NCBI GenBank assembly: GCA_946409745.1
Contig: CAMJXP010000003.1
Span: forward strand, 1 to 42,620
DNA from: an uncultured Candidatus Saccharibacteria bacterium
GTDB lineage: Bacteria > Patescibacteriota > Saccharimonadia > Saccharimonadales > Saccharimonadaceae
Direction of reading: 5' to 3'
DNA length: 42,620 nt
Part shown: positions 30,213-39,639 of the stretch, piece by piece
Numbering within the stretch: position 1 is the first letter of the stretch
Layout of the letters: each line of letters begins with the position of its first letter
Notes under the pieces: model-generated
The model's input: the letters and a program-made list of their open reading frames with translations, nothing else
Database searches by the model: none
What the model was told of the DNA's origin: nothing
Made by a program: the position numbers and the translations under genes

Positions 30213-32408
30213 ATGTTCAAAAGAATAATTAAGCGGGATGGGAAGATAGTCAAATTCGATCCTGAAAAGATTGTCGACGCCATCGCGAAGGCTGGGCTTG
30301 CGACCGAGGAATTTAAGGCAGATCGTGCTAGAGCACTCGCGGAAAAAGTTGTACAAAGAGCAAATGAAAAGATTACCGCTCGTACGCCAAATGTTGAGCA
30401 GATTCAAGATATCGTAGAAGAAGTCTTGATGGAGTCCTCATTCAAGAAGACCGCTCGGGCTTATATTCGCTATCGTCAAGAACGCTCCAGAGTTCGTACT
30501 GCCAAATCTGACCTTATGATGATTTATCGTACGATTTCCCATGCCGATGCTTCCGAAGACTCCGATGTTAAGCGTTCAAATGCTAACGTTGATGGTAACT
30601 CCGCTATGGGTAAGATGCTCCAATTTGGCGCTGAGGGTTCAAAAGTTTTTGCTAAGTCATTGCTTCTTCGCCCAGATATCGCAGCAGCTCATGATGCCGG
30701 TGAAATTCACATTCACGACCTCGATTTTTATGCTACTGGTACGCTCACTTGCTGCCAATCTGATCCATTTGTAATGTTTGAAAATGGCGGCTTTAACACT
30801 GGTCACGGTCATCTTCGCACGCCAAATTCGATTAGCTCTTATGGCGCGCTTGCTGCGATTTTGCTTCAAGCTAACCAGAATGAACAACATGGCGGTCAAT
30901 CCATTCCGAACTTTGATTATGCAATGGCTCCAGGTGTTAATAAGTCATTTAGAAAAGCTTTGAAGCGTAATCTCGAGAAATACAACAAGTTCACTGGTAA
31001 AAAACTTGAGCTCACCGTTAAAGATAATTACGATTACGGCGATGATAAAGCACTAACAAAAGACAAATGGCCACAAGAAGTGATTGATGCTTCGAATGAA
31101 GACGTTGAAAGAGAAACTCTCCAAGCCATGGAGGGATTCGTACATAACCTTAACACGATGCATTCTCGTGCTGGCGCACAGGTGCCATTTACTTCGATTA
31201 ACTTTGGTACTGACACGACTCCAGCTGGCCGCCTAGTTTCACTTGATCTTCTCCAAGCTACTGAGAATGGCCTTGGTAAAGGTGAAACGCCAATCTTCCC
31301 AATCTCAATTCTTAAAGTCAAAGAGGGAATAAATTACAATCCGGAAGACCCAAATTACGATATCTTCAAGCGTTCTATGGAAGTATCCGCTAAGAGATTA
31401 TTCCCAAACTTCTGTTTTATCGATGCCCCGTACAATTTAAAGTATTACAAGAAAGGCGATTATCGCACCGAAATCGCAACCATGGGTTGCCGTACGCGCG
31501 TATTTGCTTCCGTCTTCCCAGAATCTGATGGTATCGTCACTGGTCGTGGCAACTTATCCTTTACGACGATTAATATTGTTAGAATCGGTATTAAGCACGG
31601 TATTTGCCTTGGTGAGCGCAAAGAAGCTGACTGGGATGGTTTCTACCATGAACTCGACGAAAAACTCGATCTCGTGAAGGACGAGCTCCTCGAACGCTTT
31701 GAATTCCAAGCTAACCAACATGTCCGTAACTTCCCATTCTTAATGGGACAAGGTAACTGGTTTGGCTCTGAAAAGCTTGGTCCAAACGATACGCTTCGTG
31801 ACGTCATCAAACACGGTACGCTTTCGATTGGTTTCATCGGCTTAGCTGAAACATTAGTTGCGATGACCGGTAAACATCATGGTGAAGATGAGGATGCACG
31901 TGACCTTGGTCTTGATATCGTCACTCATATGCGTGAGAAATGTGATAGCTACTGTAAAAAGTATAAACTCAACTTCTCGCTCCTTGCTACCCCAGCCGAA
32001 GGTATTGCCGGTAGATTTACCAAGATTGACCGCAAAGAGTTCGGCAAGATTAAAGGCGTAACTGACCGGGAATTCTACACCAACTCCTTCCACGTGCCTG
32101 TTTATTATCCAATTTCTGCCTTTGATAAGATTGAAATTGAGGCTCCGTATCACAACCTCTGCAACGCTGGTCACATTACCTATATCGAGCTTGATGGTGA
32201 CCCATCACAAAATATCGCTGCCTTCGAAGCCGTGATTCGTAAAATGCATGACTGCGGTATTGGCTATGGTTCTGTCAACCACCCAGTAGATCGCGATCCA
32301 GTCTGTGGCTTCTCGGGCATCATCAAGGGCGAGCGTTGCCCACACTGTGGCCGTCTCGAAGGTGATGTACCATTCGAAAAAGTCTGTAACTGTGCAAAGG
32401 GCAAATAA
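30213..32408 (+). CDS. nrdD: Anaerobic ribonucleoside-triphosphate reductase
   Basis: The 731-residue protein is a class III ribonucleotide reductase that makes deoxynucleotides without oxygen. An N-terminal ATP-cone (about 1-95, IIKRDGKIVKFDPEKI) gives allosteric control. The catalytic barrel follows, and the C-terminus has the glycyl-radical segment DPVCGFSG and a zinc site CPHC...CNC. The AAGGAGG site precedes the ATG. It shares one base with nrdG (TAATG), so reductase and activase are made together. Control by NrdR is suggested by the boxes upstream; nrdR itself is not in this window. Confidence 0.96.
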   Translation: MFKRIIKRDGKIVKFDPEKIVDAIAKAGLATEEFKADRARALAEKVVQRANEKITARTPNVEQIQDIVEEVLMESSFKKTARAYIRYRQERSRVRTAKSDLMMIYRTISHADASEDSDVKRSNANVDGNSAMGKMLQFGAEGSKVFAKSLLLRPDIAAAHDAGEIHIHDLDFYATGTLTCCQSDPFVMFENGGFNTGHGHLRTPNSISSYGALAAILLQANQNEQHGGQSIPNFDYAMAPGVNKSFRKALKRNLEKYNKFTGKKLELTVKDNYDYGDDKALTKDKWPQEVIDASNEDVERETLQAMEGFVHNLNTMHSRAGAQVPFTSINFGTDTTPAGRLVSLDLLQATENGLGKGETPIFPISILKVKEGINYNPEDPNYDIFKRSMEVSAKRLFPNFCFIDAPYNLKYYKKGDYRTEIATMGCRTRVFASVFPESDGIVTGRGNLSFTTINIVRIGIKHGICLGERKEADWDGFYHELDEKLDLVKDELLERFEFQANQHVRNFPFLMGQGNWFGSEKLGPNDTLRDVIKHGTLSIGFIGLAETLVAMTGKHHGEDEDARDLGLDIVTHMREKCDSYCKKYKLNFSLLATPAEGIAGRFTKIDRKEFGKIKGVTDREFYTNSFHVPVYYPISAFDKIEIEAPYHNLCNAGHITYIELDGDPSQNIAAFEAVIRKMHDCGIGYGSVNHPVDRDPVCGFSGIIKGERCPHCGRLEGDVPFEKVCNCAKGK

Positions 32409-32971
32409 TGACTGCCCAAAAAATCGATTGGGACAAAATGGCTGTTGAGCGGATTCTCTCCGCTCCGCAGCCACCTCAGGGCAAAATTCGCCTGTCTGGT
32501 CCATGCGAACATGACAATATTGTGAATGGCGATGGCTTAAGAGCAGTAGTTTGGACGCAAGGTTGTCCAAACCATTGTAAAGAATGCCAGAATCCAGAAA
32601 CTTGGGACTTCTGTGGCGGAATGCTAATCGATATTGATGAAGTTAAAGCTGAACTAAAGAAATACCGTGGTCAAGCTGGACTAACTTTTTGCGGTGGCGA
32701 GCCGTTCGTTCAACCGGTTGCCTGTAAGGAATTAGCCGATTGGGTACGCAAGGAGCTCGGTTGGAATGTTTGGAGTTTTTCTGGCTTTACCTATGAGCAA
32801 ATCAAAATGGCTGGCGGTGACGCTTGGGAGTTTCTCAAATCTCTCGATGCTATCATAGATGGCCCATTTATTATCGGATTAAAAGATTTGAGCCTTCGCT
32901 ATCGTGGCTCAAAAAACCAGAGGCTACTCCACCTAGAATACGGGACTGGTAAGATACTCTCCATCGAGTAA
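32408..32971 (+). CDS. nrdG: Anaerobic ribonucleotide reductase activating protein
   Basis: The 187-residue radical-SAM enzyme installs the glycyl radical on NrdD. The [4Fe-4S] cysteines are Cys53, Cys57 and Cys60 in CPNHCKEC, followed by NPETWDF and the AdoMet-binding FCGGEPF. It carries an N-terminal extension of about 28 residues before the core (GPCEHDNIVNGDGLRAV). It overlaps nrdD. Confidence 0.95.
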   Translation: MTAQKIDWDKMAVERILSAPQPPQGKIRLSGPCEHDNIVNGDGLRAVVWTQGCPNHCKECQNPETWDFCGGMLIDIDEVKAELKKYRGQAGLTFCGGEPFVQPVACKELADWVRKELGWNVWSFSGFTYEQIKMAGGDAWEFLKSLDAIIDGPFIIGLKDLSLRYRGSKNQRLLHLEYGTGKILSIE

Positions 32972-32974
32972 TCG

Positions 32975-32983
32975 TGATATAAT
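32975..32983 (+). promoter_or_regulatory. Extended -10 promoter
   Basis: TGATATAAT directly after the nrdG stop, 30 nt before the next start. Confidence 0.55.
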
Positions 32984-33013
32984 ATATATAATATATCTAA
33001 TCATGGAGGTTTG

Positions 33014-33874
33014 GTGAATTCTGATAGCTCATTTGTCATCTCTCCGATGACGAAGCGAATTGAACTGAATGCCGGTGAGGTTTATCATGGCACACTTTCG
33101 ATTTCTAATCCTCAAAATGCAACCAACGATTTCAAGTTTAAGGTTTCGGTGTCGTCTTACTCTGTATCTGGCGATGACTATAGCGCTGATTTTTTGACCG
33201 AGAACGATCGAACCCTAATTACTAATTGGATTACACTTGATAAAGATTCCGGCACCTTGAAGCCAAACGAAACCACAAAAATCAATTACACGATTACTGT
33301 CCCAGAGAACGCTCCTGGTGGTGGGCAATATGCGGCCCTGCTCGTCACTTCTGACACTGATGTAGGTAATACCGATGGCATTGCAGTTGAAAATGTCTTC
33401 GAAATGGCAAGCCTGATTTTTGCTAAAATTGAGGGTGAGACTGAGCATGGTGGTGAGATTAAAGAAAACAATATCCCTGGCTTTGTGACTGAACTTCCAA
33501 TTAGAGTCGATGCTTTTGTGTCTAATTCAGGTAATGTTCATGATATCGCACGTGTGGCAGTAGAAGTGAGGAGTGTTTTTTCGGCTGAACCGATCTATCC
33601 GAAGAGTTATGAGAATAACACAATTGAAGAGACGATTATGCCAGAAACTTCTCGGCGTATTATCCGTGATCTCGATGGTTTTTCGCCGCTCGGTATCTAC
33701 ACGGTCAAACAGACCGTCACCTATCTTGATGAAGTTTCTGTGATTGAGAAGACCGTGATTGCGTGTCCGATTTGGTTCATGGTTCTGCTCAGTGTGACTG
33801 TGATTGCAATTGTTTATTCAATTTTTAAATCATTAAAACGACATCGCCGTCGCAAGCAGATGTTTAAGGACTAA
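33014..33874 (+). CDS. DUF916/WxL-interacting-like protein with C-terminal membrane anchor
   Basis: The start is GTG 33014, 4 nt after GGAGG; the TTG at 33011 is too close to that site. The 286-residue protein begins directly with a beta-sandwich (ISPMTKRIELNAGEVYHGTLSI) resembling the first domain of DUF916/WxL-interacting proteins, including the APGGGQYAALL block. A second domain (about 150-245) is followed by a single membrane helix (about 252-272) and a basic tail (KSLKRHRRRKQMFKD). Family members normally have an N-terminal signal peptide; none is present and the upstream frame is closed. The gene may be 5'-truncated, or the protein may be exported in another way. Confidence 0.7.
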   Translation: MNSDSSFVISPMTKRIELNAGEVYHGTLSISNPQNATNDFKFKVSVSSYSVSGDDYSADFLTENDRTLITNWITLDKDSGTLKPNETTKINYTITVPENAPGGGQYAALLVTSDTDVGNTDGIAVENVFEMASLIFAKIEGETEHGGEIKENNIPGFVTELPIRVDAFVSNSGNVHDIARVAVEVRSVFSAEPIYPKSYENNTIEETIMPETSRRIIRDLDGFSPLGIYTVKQTVTYLDEVSVIEKTVIACPIWFMVLLSVTVIAIVYSIFKSLKRHRRRKQMFKD

Positions 33875-33882
33875 GGAGTAAT

Positions 33883-34662
33883 ATGAAAATAGGCGTAATT
33901 GGGGCTGGAGCTTATGGAACTGCACTGGGTGGCGTACTCGAAGAAAAAGGCCACGAGGTGGTTTATTATGATCCGGCAATCACCGATAAATTTGTGCATG
34001 ATTTAGTTTGGGATGCTGAGATGGTGCTTCTAGCTGCTCCTTCTACGGCGGTACCAGAGTTGCTACTTCAACTTGATGTGCATACACCACTAATCATAGC
34101 GACTAAAGGGATTTTGAAAGATGACATTTTTGCCGACTTTCATGATGTGATGGCGCTATCTGGGCCAAGTTTTGCAGATGATATGAAGGCCAAGAAAGAA
34201 ACCTTCTTAACTGTAACAGATGATAGATTAGTAAAGCTATTTGACACGGATTATATTTCGTTTGACCATACGAAAGATCTTCGTGGTGTTTTGATGTGCG
34301 GCGCTTTAAAGAACGTCTATGCAATTCGGGCTGGCTATCTTGGATTAAAGCCTGGTACGGCCGAGCACCAGCAATTTATCACGGATGTTGCTAAAGAGAT
34401 GGAAGTTATCTTGCTTGCCAATGGCGCAATGCGCGATACGGTTTATCATTACTGTGGCGTCGATGATTTGAAGCTTACTTGTAACCTACCTTCTAGGAAT
34501 TATGAATTTGGTATGAAAAAACGCGAAAATCCGGATTATCAGCCGGAGAAGACTGTCGAGGGCGTTGCGACGCTGGCACGAATTGTGGCTGGAGAGATTG
34601 AAGTGCCGCTTGAAGCATCGATTCTAAAAGAGATTATTAATATGAATGTGATTGGAGGATAA
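33883..34662 (+). CDS. gpsA: Glycerol-3-phosphate dehydrogenase [NAD(P)+], compact
   Basis: GpsA reduces dihydroxyacetone phosphate to sn-glycerol-3-phosphate for phospholipids. The 259-residue protein has GVIGAGAYGTAL for NAD(P) binding, ALSGPSFA, the catalytic lysine in GALKNVYAI, and GVDDLKLTCNLPSRNYEFG for substrate binding, ending with TVEGVATL. It is about 70 residues shorter than usual GpsA because loops in the N-terminal half are missing. The AAGGAG site precedes the ATG, and uvrD-like begins immediately after its stop. Confidence 0.9.
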   Translation: MKIGVIGAGAYGTALGGVLEEKGHEVVYYDPAITDKFVHDLVWDAEMVLLAAPSTAVPELLLQLDVHTPLIIATKGILKDDIFADFHDVMALSGPSFADDMKAKKETFLTVTDDRLVKLFDTDYISFDHTKDLRGVLMCGALKNVYAIRAGYLGLKPGTAEHQQFITDVAKEMEVILLANGAMRDTVYHYCGVDDLKLTCNLPSRNYEFGMKKRENPDYQPEKTVEGVATLARIVAGEIEVPLEASILKEIINMNVIGG

Positions 34663-37600
34663 ATGCCTTTAAACGAGAATCAAAGAAAAGCAGTTGAATA
34701 TCTAGACGGTCCGCTTCTAGTTCTAGCTGGTCCTGGTACTGGTAAAACTCAACTCCTTTCCGAAAAGGTTGCCTATATCTTAAAGCATACGGATACTAAC
34801 CCAGAAAACATCCTCTGTCTAACCTTTACCGATGCTGGTGCGATGAATATGCGCGAGCGCTTAAAAACCGTAATTGGGCAGGACGCTTTAAAGGTGAATA
34901 TCGGTACTTACCATGCGTTTGGCTCTGAAATTCTTGCCCAATATAAGAATTATTCTGAGGATTATAATCGCCAACTTGATTCGCCAATCGACGAAATTAC
35001 CCAGTTTAAGATTATTAAGGATATTCAAGATAATCTCCCGGGCAACGATATTCTGCGTGGCGATAAAGTCAAAGATATTATGGGGGTGATTTCAGAGGCG
35101 AAAAAGGCTGGACTCACCGAAGATGATCTAGTAAAAATCGCCAAGAAAAACATGGAGGATTCCGAGATTTTAAGTAATGCGATTTCGCCGCTACTTCTAA
35201 ATGTAGTTCCATACAAGTTCAAAGAATCACTCGATGGTGCCTATCAGCCGATTCATGAGCTTCTGAAGGATTATTCGGACTTGAAGCCGATTACCAAGAA
35301 TATTGAGCGTTCGATTGCAGCAATGGCTAGAGAGCTGAATGAAGCGATGGCGACAGCCTTAGACAAGGGCAGCGTTGGAGCACTTTCAAAATGGAAAGAC
35401 GATTATTTCGAGAAGGATGAAAAAGGGAATTATCGCTTAAAAGATCGTATCCGTAACAAGAAACTGCTGTCAGTCGCGAATGTCATGAAACAGTATGAGG
35501 ATTATCTAAATGAGAACGGCCTTTTTGATTTTAACGACATGATCGAAGAGGCGGTCCGGATTCTTAACACCGATACCGGCTTCAAGCTAACCCTTGAAGA
35601 GAGATATCAATTCATCTTACTCGATGAGTTCCAGGATACAAACCCGTCACAGTTTGCAATTGTGAAGGCAATTACTGACTACGAAAAGCCAAACATCATG
35701 GCAGTAGGTGATGACGACCAGGCAATTTTCGAATTCCAGGGTGCACTCTCTTCGAATTTATCCGACTATCAGAAGTATTATAGTGCGGAGGTAATTCCAC
35801 TAATCGAGAACTATCGTAGCACACAGGAAGTGCTCGATTTTGCCCGTAAGATTATTAATCAGGCGCCGGATCGGTTTGCGGATAAGGAATTAATTGCGCA
35901 TAAGGAGCCGCTCACTAAGTCCGGCTTACATCGGATTGAATTCCTTTCTTCTGATCAGGAATACGGCTTTGTTGCTGATAAGATTTCGGAGCTCGTGAAA
36001 TCTGGCGTCAAACAAAATGAGATTGCGGTGATTTCTTATAAGACTAAATATTTCGAGCCACTACTGCCTTATCTCAAAGAGCACGAAGAAATCAAGATTG
36101 CTTACGAAAAACGTGATGATTTATTCCTGGATGACAAGATTCACCAGATTATCTCGATTATAAGATACATCGATGAGATGGCGAGACAAAAAGTGCCATC
36201 TGTACAAATTATGGAGATTTTGTCATATCCATTCTTTAAGGTACCGATGGTCGAGGTAATTCGTTTAATTGGGCAAGCAAGAGTCGCCCACGAGTCAGCC
36301 TTTGATTATCTCGCGAAATCCGAAGACGAAGCTGTAGCCGGCGCGATGGCATTTCTGGCTGATTTGGTCGCTAAAACGTTTACCGAACCACTTGATATCA
36401 TCATTGATGCAATTGTAAAGAAGATGGATATCGATAGTCTAGACGCTTACGAACGATTTATATTCTACGACAACCTGGCTTCGCTCAAGGGTAAAATCGC
36501 TAAGCACTTCGGTGAAAAACAACTAAAGGCCAGTGATTTGGTTGAACTTGTGGATGACTACACAAGTGCAAATATGCCGCTAACGGTCACGAGTCCATAC
36601 CGAGACGCCGATGAGGCCGTCCAGATTCTGACTGCGCATAAAGCCAAAGGGCTCGAGTTCGAATACGTCTTCATCTTGACCGCCGATCATTCGGCCTGGG
36701 GCTCCGGTAAAGGCAATAACAATCTTTTGCTCTTGCCAAATAACCTGACGCAAATTCGTCATACCGGTATGACCGATGGCGAGAGAATCCGTATTCTCTA
36801 TGTAGCATTGACTAGAGCAAAACATACGATTTATATTACCAATGCGCTCCATGATTACAATAACAAGGAACAAGATCGTCTTGAATACTTTGCCGAGAAC
36901 ATCGTGAAAGTCGATGGCGAAGAGAAACTAGCATCACCATATCTGCCGTCTGGATTTGGCGAGACGAGATACGCGATTCCATCCGTCGAAGTGCGTGAAA
37001 AGAGTGTTAAGAACTGGGTTTCATCGTATGTCGATAAGACACCAGACGTCAGACTACTCTATAAAGAACGTATTAAGAACTGGAAGATGTCAGCATCGGC
37101 ACTTACTTCATTTATTGATATCGTCTATGCTGGGCCACAGAGCTTCTTTAAGAGCTATGTACTAAATACACCACGTGAGCCAGAAACTGAGTCGCTCGTG
37201 ACGGGCACTTTGATGCACTCGGTATTTGAGGCAGTGACGAACAAAGGCATCTCAAATGATGAAGCAATTCAATTGTTCCTAGAGGAGCTCGATAAATATG
37301 ATGTCGAGAGCCAGATTAAGCAAAAGATCCGCGAAAAAGGCCCAGAATACTTACTTGTAACATTTAACGAATTCGGTGATATTCTAAAAAATGGTGAAGC
37401 CGAAGTTAATCTCGGCCCAGATAAACTCGTGGTTGATGGAATCCCAGTCACAGGCAAGGTTGACCACATCACGATTGACGATGCAAACAAGACAATTGAG
37501 ATTTATGACTTTAAGACTAGCCAATATCATAGTAATAAGTGGCGCTCGCATAATACTCTCTATAAATACATGTTGCAACTCGAATTCTATAAGTTACTTC

Positions 37601-37875
37601 TGAAGAATTCGCCAAGATATTCCAAATACAAGATTGAGAAGGCCCACATCTTATTCGTAATTCCAGATAATGATGGTTTAGTATATGATAAGGAATATAT
37701 CTTTAACGATGATGACGAGGCTGAGTTGCATGCCCTCATGCAAGCCGTCTACAAACAGGTAATGTCGCTCGACTTTATTGATGACCCAGAGCTATTTGTC
37801 GAGCCAAATACCGAGCTTGGTATTAAAGACATCATGAGTTTCATTGAGCTTTTGCTTGCAAAAAGTGCTAAGTAG
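34663..37875 (+). CDS. UvrD/PcrA-type helicase fused to RecB-like nuclease
   Basis: The 1070-residue protein is a superfamily 1A helicase with Walker A GPGTGKT at 23-29, motif II LLDEFQDTNPSQ near 320 and motif VI ALTRAKH near 717. The C-terminal 230 residues form a PD-(D/E)XK nuclease of the RecB/AddB type: GTLMHSVFE (about 848), GKVDHI (about 932), YDFKTS (about 948-953) and QLEFYKLL (about 972). This is the architecture of a single-chain AddA/AdnB-like enzyme for double-strand-break end processing. The ATG directly follows the gpsA stop, with GGAGG inside gpsA. Confidence 0.92.
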   Translation: MPLNENQRKAVEYLDGPLLVLAGPGTGKTQLLSEKVAYILKHTDTNPENILCLTFTDAGAMNMRERLKTVIGQDALKVNIGTYHAFGSEILAQYKNYSEDYNRQLDSPIDEITQFKIIKDIQDNLPGNDILRGDKVKDIMGVISEAKKAGLTEDDLVKIAKKNMEDSEILSNAISPLLLNVVPYKFKESLDGAYQPIHELLKDYSDLKPITKNIERSIAAMARELNEAMATALDKGSVGALSKWKDDYFEKDEKGNYRLKDRIRNKKLLSVANVMKQYEDYLNENGLFDFNDMIEEAVRILNTDTGFKLTLEERYQFILLDEFQDTNPSQFAIVKAITDYEKPNIMAVGDDDQAIFEFQGALSSNLSDYQKYYSAEVIPLIENYRSTQEVLDFARKIINQAPDRFADKELIAHKEPLTKSGLHRIEFLSSDQEYGFVADKISELVKSGVKQNEIAVISYKTKYFEPLLPYLKEHEEIKIAYEKRDDLFLDDKIHQIISIIRYIDEMARQKVPSVQIMEILSYPFFKVPMVEVIRLIGQARVAHESAFDYLAKSEDEAVAGAMAFLADLVAKTFTEPLDIIIDAIVKKMDIDSLDAYERFIFYDNLASLKGKIAKHFGEKQLKASDLVELVDDYTSANMPLTVTSPYRDADEAVQILTAHKAKGLEFEYVFILTADHSAWGSGKGNNNLLLLPNNLTQIRHTGMTDGERIRILYVALTRAKHTIYITNALHDYNNKEQDRLEYFAENIVKVDGEEKLASPYLPSGFGETRYAIPSVEVREKSVKNWVSSYVDKTPDVRLLYKERIKNWKMSASALTSFIDIVYAGPQSFFKSYVLNTPREPETESLVTGTLMHSVFEAVTNKGISNDEAIQLFLEELDKYDVESQIKQKIREKGPEYLLVTFNEFGDILKNGEAEVNLGPDKLVVDGIPVTGKVDHITIDDANKTIEIYDFKTSQYHSNKWRSHNTLYKYMLQLEFYKLLLKNSPRYSKYKIEKAHILFVIPDNDGLVYDKEYIFNDDDEAELHALMQAVYKQVMSLDFIDDPELFVEPNTELGIKDIMSFIELLLAKSAK

Positions 37876-37918
37876 TATTAAAATACGGAAAGCACTTTAA
37901 GAAAGGTGGGTGAAATGA

Positions 37919-38101
37919 TTGACCTGGCAATGCGAAAGGTGTGGAAAGCCTTTTCTGACCGAAAGAGAGCGTGATCGTCACCAGATGCAGTGTGGATATA
38001 CTTTTCCTCTTTCAAAATGTCGCCATTGTGACGGCACTGGGGTAACCTATTACGGAGCGAAATGCCCGCATTGCAACGGAAGCGGCCTGAAAAGACCGTA
38101 A
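37919..38101 (+). CDS. Tiny zinc-finger protein with DnaJ-type knuckles
   Basis: This 60-residue protein would start at TTG 37919, about 10 nt after AAAGGTGG. It holds a CxxC-x16-C-type finger with a possible His ligand (CERCGKPF ... RHQMQC) followed by two DnaJ-type CxxCxGxG knuckles (CRHCDGTG and CPHCNGSG). The dense cysteine spacing and a strong terminator directly after its stop support a real gene. It has no membrane segment. The start codon is the weak point: an ATG at 37915 is in another frame and gives only a 19-codon peptide. It could bind zinc and act as an adaptor near ribosome or nuclease proteins; the role is unknown. Confidence 0.65.
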   Translation: MTWQCERCGKPFLTERERDRHQMQCGYTFPLSKCRHCDGTGVTYYGAKCPHCNGSGLKRP

Positions 38102-38109
38102 CACCAACC

Positions 38110-38138
38110 ATGGCAAGACTTAGTTCTTGCCATTTTTT
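38110..38138 (+). terminator. Intrinsic terminator after the zinc-finger gene
   Basis: ATGGCAAGA (38110-38118), a 6-nt loop, TCTTGCCAT (38125-38133), then TTTTT. Confidence 0.9.
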
Positions 38139-38146
38139 ATAGAGTA

Positions 38147-38155
38147 TGGTAAAAT
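38147..38155 (+). promoter_or_regulatory. Extended -10 promoter of rpmG
   Basis: TGGTAAAAT, 10 nt before the rpmG ATG. There is no strong Shine-Dalgarno. Confidence 0.6.
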
Positions 38156-38165
38156 GTAAAGAATC

Positions 38166-38375
38166 ATGGCAAAAAAGAATAACACTAAGCGTAAACTCGT
38201 AGGCCTCGTTTCTGAGGAGTCTGGTGTTCGTGCTTACTATACCAAGAAGAATACGATGAATACTCCTGATAAGCTAAGCCTTAAAAAGTATGATCCAGTT
38301 CTTCGCAAGCACGTTGTCTTTACTGAAACCAAGAAAAACCTCGGTCGTAACGAAGTCAAGGAAAAGAAGCGCTAA
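38166..38375 (+). CDS. rpmG: 50S ribosomal protein L33, cysteine-less
   Basis: The 69-residue protein matches L33 ([33 protein letters not shown]). The two CxxC zinc knuckles of the C+ form are replaced by SEESG and DPVLRK, so this is the zinc-free C- form. It has a basic C-terminal extension of about 14 residues ([12 protein letters not shown]) beyond the usual end. It is monocistronic with a terminator. Confidence 0.9.
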   Translation: MAKKNNTKRKLVGLVSEESGVRAYYTKKNTMNTPDKLSLKKYDPVLRKHVVFTETKKNLGRNEVKEKKR

Positions 38376-38388
38376 TTAAGTTTAAAAT

Positions 38389-38411
38389 TCCCCTCATCCG
38401 AGGGGATTTTT
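38389..38411 (+). terminator. Intrinsic terminator of rpmG
   Basis: TCCCCTC (38389-38395), loop ATCC, GAGGGGA (38400-38406), then TTTTT. It may also weakly end the convergent glycan operon. Confidence 0.85.
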
Positions 38412-38432
38412 GATGCATATATATTATATATA

Positions 38433-39638
38433 TTAATACCCGAGGATATTATTGACGCGGTATTCAATATCACGAAGTACATTCATGTAATACATGAAAC
38501 TTTCGTATGGTGAGGCGTAAGCCGAGAAATAAGCGTGGACGTCGCCGTCGTTCCAATATTTCGTACACATAGAATACGGGTGATCAGAAGTTGTCATATA
38601 GCGCCAGTCGGAAATCAGCTGGCCATCCTGAGTCGACAAGATCTGCTCGCGCATACCAAAGATTTGACTCATGGCGGATGATTGCATCGAGTTAGATAGC
38701 CAAGCAGACAAATCGCGTTCAGTATCAGCCCAAGTCACGGTTTCTGGCATTGAGATTTCACCGGCTGGTTCTTCTAGGTCGGCAGCTTCGGATACTGTCA
38801 CAAATTTATTCTCGTATTCTTTAAGCCAGGAATCAATAAAGGTATCCATGAAATCAAAGATGCCGGTATCTTTCCATTGGTGCTCGCCGAAGGTCTCAAA
38901 ATCCATGAAAAGGTTGATAAGATTACCGCGGAGGCAGTCGTCGTCAATCCAGCGTTGGTATTTTGGCACCGTGAGTGGCCATTCAGCCCAAGCGCGGTTC
39001 GAGAAACGGAAAGCGATGTCGTCAGACAAGCGATAGTTCTTGAGTAACAAACGGAGATCTTTGCAGCCAGCTGGACGGTAGACATGATTTGGACTGCGCC
39101 AGCCGAGGATTTTACCCCAACCTTCGGCTAGGATAGCCTTGTAGCCCTGTGATTCGGCCCAGTGAGCGAGCGAATCGTTGTAGGCGAACTCGGTATTACG
39201 GAAGACCTTTGGCGTGACTCCAAATAATCTCTCGATTATACCAGCGTGCATTTTGACTTGATCATTAAATTCGTCGAGATTATAGAAATAAGCTAGCGAG
39301 TGATAATAAGTTTCACCAACGATTTCGGCTTGGCCACGATTTACCATATCACGAATGATATTAATAAGATCTGGTGCCCATTTCTCGGCCTGCTCAAGCC
39401 AAGTACCAGTAATTGAGAAGGAAACCTTGAATTCTGGGTGCTCAACCATGTTTTTGTAGAGCAAATTCAGCATTGGATAGTAGCTTTTGTCGGCTACTTT
39501 ACGGAAAATCCGTTCGTTTGATTGACGACCACTGTAATTATCATAGAAATAATTAGAATTATTGCCAACATCAAAAATCGAGTACTCGCGGTAGCGAATT
39601 GGCTGATGAATGTGTAGGTATAAACAAACTGCTCGCAC
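38433..39638 (-). CDS. GH57-family alpha-amylase-like glycoside hydrolase
   Basis: The 401-residue protein has GH57 region 1 HIHQP (9-13), a region with a Glu in RNTEFAYND (about 147-155, nucleophile region) and MDFETFGEHQW (about 243-253) carrying the acid Asp. The length matches the short bacterial/archaeal alpha-amylase-type GH57 proteins found next to a GT4 synthase. It should cleave or rearrange intracellular alpha-1,4-glucans. The start is GTG 39638 after GAGGA. It begins 1 nt after the GT4 stop, in one operon. Confidence 0.9.
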   Translation of the reverse strand: MRAVCLYLHIHQPIRYREYSIFDVGNNSNYFYDNYSGRQSNERIFRKVADKSYYPMLNLLYKNMVEHPEFKVSFSITGTWLEQAEKWAPDLINIIRDMVNRGQAEIVGETYYHSLAYFYNLDEFNDQVKMHAGIIERLFGVTPKVFRNTEFAYNDSLAHWAESQGYKAILAEGWGKILGWRSPNHVYRPAGCKDLRLLLKNYRLSDDIAFRFSNRAWAEWPLTVPKYQRWIDDDCLRGNLINLFMDFETFGEHQWKDTGIFDFMDTFIDSWLKEYENKFVTVSEAADLEEPAGEISMPETVTWADTERDLSAWLSNSMQSSAMSQIFGMREQILSTQDGQLISDWRYMTTSDHPYSMCTKYWNDGDVHAYFSAYASPYESFMYYMNVLRDIEYRVNNILGY

Positions 39639-39639
39639 C

